Positions 5,550 to 6,618 of a DNA stretch of 6,618 nucleotides are shown piece after piece. A model generated the notes under the pieces. It was given only the letters and a program-made list of their open reading frames with translations, searched no databases and was not told the DNA's origin. Position numbers and translations under genes: made by a program. Positions within the stretch are counted from its first letter, which is position 1; each line of letters starts with the position of its first letter. Source of the DNA: Helicobacteraceae bacterium UBA6016 (GTDB lineage Bacteria; Campylobacterota; Campylobacteria; Campylobacterales; UBA6016); contig DIZY01000087.1 in the NCBI GenBank assembly GCA_002428055.1, forward strand, positions 28,628 through 35,245, read 5' to 3'.

Positions 5550-6537
5550 AAAAATCCTGCTTGTGCGAAACGACAATATCGGTGACGCCATACTATCTAC
5601 ACCTGTGCTTCAGGCAATAAAAGAGCAGTTTCCGAGCTGCTTTGTGGGCGTGCTATGCGCCGGATACTCTCGGGAGGCATTTCTTGACAATCCATATATC
5701 GACAGGCTGTTTGTGTACGAAAAGGCAAAGCACCACAATGGGATTTTGGCAAAGCTATCGGCATGGGCGGGGCATATCAAAACTATGATAGCCGTAAGGC
5801 ATGAAAAGTTTGACTATGCCGTAGGCCTCAGATCCTCTTTTAGCCGTTCAAATGGCGAGCTTGTAGCGTGGAGCGGGGCTAAGACAAAGATAGTGCGTTT
5901 GCCGCAAAAGACGAAAGAGATGGCAGGCTTTGACGCTTTTATCGATGAGGATAATATTGATAAGCATGAGGTGCAAAATGTATTTGACTGCTTAAAGATA
6001 TTTGGCTTAGAGGATAGAAACTACCGCCCGTATGTGAAAATATCACAGGAGTGCGAAGATAGCGCAGTTCAAAGAATGAAAAACCACGATTTTGAGAGTG
6101 GTAAATTCGTGGTTTTTCACATATCATCAAGAGTGCCTGTGAATAGATGGACAATAAATAAGTTTTTAAGATTAGCTTCGTATATTTCGGCATATTCCGG
6201 ATATAAAGTCGCCGTAACCGCCGCTCCAAGAAGCGAAGAGGGGAGGGTAGCAAAAGAGCTGTTTTGTTCAAAGCATATAAAATATTTTGAGACCGCTTCT
6301 CTTGCCGAGTTTGGCGTACTCTGCAAGCACTCCGAATGCTTCGTGAGTTTGGATGGCGGAGCGATGCATTACGGAGCGGTGTTTGCTACTGCTGTCGTTG
6401 CGATATTCGGCAAAACCAATGCAAAAGTCTGGAGACCTTACTGCGAAAAAGCGCTTGTATTGGCGAGCGAGACGAAAATAGCGGACGATGTGACGCCTGA
6501 TATGGCGTATAAGAGCGTAAGAGAATATGTCTCTTAA
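5530..6537 (+). CDS. Family-9 glycosyltransferase (LPS heptosyltransferase-like)
   Basis: A 335-residue GT-B enzyme of the ADP-heptose:LPS heptosyltransferase family (WaaC/WaaF/WaaQ type), acting at the cytoplasmic face of the inner membrane on the LPS core. The N-terminus KILLVRNDNIGDAILSTPVL (8-27) is the family hallmark, with D19 at the position of the conserved catalytic aspartate. FDYAVGLRSSFSR (94-106) and FVVFHISSR (193-201) follow. The C-terminal donor-binding block is SLDGGAMHYGAVFATAVVAIFG (273-294), a variant of the usual DSGxxHxA with D275, G277 and H280 kept, followed by WRPY (301-304). The length is normal. The start overlaps the deacetylase gene by 20 bases, and the stop overlaps the next gene by 11. 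A perfect 13-bp inverted repeat lies in the middle of the gene at 6077-6119. Which heptose position it fills, or whether it uses another sugar donor, cannot be told. Confidence 0.92.
   Translation: MLDLNNKKILLVRNDNIGDAILSTPVLQAIKEQFPSCFVGVLCAGYSREAFLDNPYIDRLFVYEKAKHHNGILAKLSAWAGHIKTMIAVRHEKFDYAVGLRSSFSRSNGELVAWSGAKTKIVRLPQKTKEMAGFDAFIDEDNIDKHEVQNVFDCLKIFGLEDRNYRPYVKISQECEDSAVQRMKNHDFESGKFVVFHISSRVPVNRWTINKFLRLASYISAYSGYKVAVTAAPRSEEGRVAKELFCSKHIKYFETASLAEFGVLCKHSECFVSLDGGAMHYGAVFATAVVAIFGKTNAKVWRPYCEKALVLASETKIADDVTPDMAYKSVREYVS
6077..6119. repeat. Perfect 13-bp inverted repeat with 17-base loop inside GT9 gene
   Basis: TGAAAAACCACGA at 6077-6089 is the exact reverse complement of TCGTGGTTTTTCA at 6107-6119. 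Pairing stops at both ends of the arms. The 3' arm has TCGTGG followed by five T and the 5' arm carries five A, so the shape resembles a bidirectional intrinsic terminator with a large loop. GTGGT at 6098-6102 could compete for ACCAC at 6083-6087. Confidence 0.6.
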
Positions 6538-6618
6538 AAATAAAATTATAAAACTTCTACTGCAGACTTACCGTCTATTGCCGCAGAGTAAAAGAGATAT
6601 AAAGACGGTAGCCTTGCT
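6527..6618 (+). CDS. Start of an unidentified gene (partial, cut by window edge)
   Basis: An ATG at 6527, overlapping the end of the GT9 gene by 11 bases, opens a frame that runs without a stop to the window edge (30 complete codons). It begins MSLKNKIIKLLLQTYRLLPQ and continues SKRDIKTVAL. The start is basic and leucine-rich, with KTVAL possibly the first beta-strand of a Rossmann-type domain. The only ribosome-binding-like sequence is the purine-rich stretch GTAAGAGA just upstream. The overlap matches the style of every other junction in this operon, which supports a real gene. From context it is likely another glycan-assembly gene such as a glycosyltransferase, but too little is visible to assign a function. 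Confidence 0.65.
   Translation, partial: MSLKNKIIKLLLQTYRLLPQSKRDIKTVAL

Noticed and set aside
5939..6271. Minus-strand open frame of 110 codons inside the GT9 gene
   Set aside because: Antisense to conserved GT9 sequence, with no recognisable domain; the inverted repeat within it does not support a gene.
6538..6618. Right edge as non-coding terminator or leader sequence
   Set aside because: A frame from ATG 6527 overlaps the GT9 stop and stays open to the edge, matching the overlap pattern of the operon, so a partial gene is the better reading.

Overview
The window looks like part of a lipopolysaccharide (LPS) core or O-antigen surface-glycan locus from a Gram-negative bacterium. Moderate-to-low GC by eye, dense overlapping genes and the general look of the proteins suggest Campylobacterota (for example a Sulfurimonas, Sulfuricurvum or Sulfurospirillum relative). 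That placement is an impression, because no taxonomic marker gene is present. No tRNA, rRNA, insertion sequence, integrase or CRISPR array was seen.

Layout: the left edge (1-301, minus strand) is the 5' part of a family-2 glycosyltransferase of the WaaE/LgtF-like kind, running off the window. A gap of only about 31 bases separates it from a tightly packed rightward operon. In order, the operon holds a GT-B family-4 glycosyltransferase (333-1403, probable TTG start), rmlA (1400-2284), rmlC (2281-2853), rmlD (2846-3712), rmlB (3709-4761), a CE4/NodB-type polysaccharide deacetylase without a signal peptide (4758-5549), a family-9 (heptosyltransferase-like) glycosyltransferase (5530-6537), and the first 30 codons of another gene (6527-6618) cut by the right edge. 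Every junction in the rightward run overlaps (4, 4, 8, 4, 4, 20 and 11 bases), so the genes are probably co-transcribed and translationally coupled. There is no gene-free stretch over 300 bases.

How the genes fit together: RmlA, RmlB, RmlC and RmlD form a complete pathway from glucose-1-phosphate and dTTP to dTDP-L-rhamnose. The flanking GT2, GT4 and GT9 enzymes probably place sugars, including heptose and perhaps rhamnose, on the LPS core. The deacetylase probably removes an N-acetyl group from a hexosamine in the same glycan or its precursor.

This is mostly a well-understood type of locus, and I found no convincing undescribed system. The points most worth a second look are the signal-less deacetylase, a perfect 13-bp inverted repeat with terminator-like shape inside the GT9 gene, an in-phase A AAA AAA slippery heptamer at the rmlB stop that would fuse RmlB to the deacetylase on -1 slippage, and the very short head-to-head gap with a tandem AT-rich repeat.
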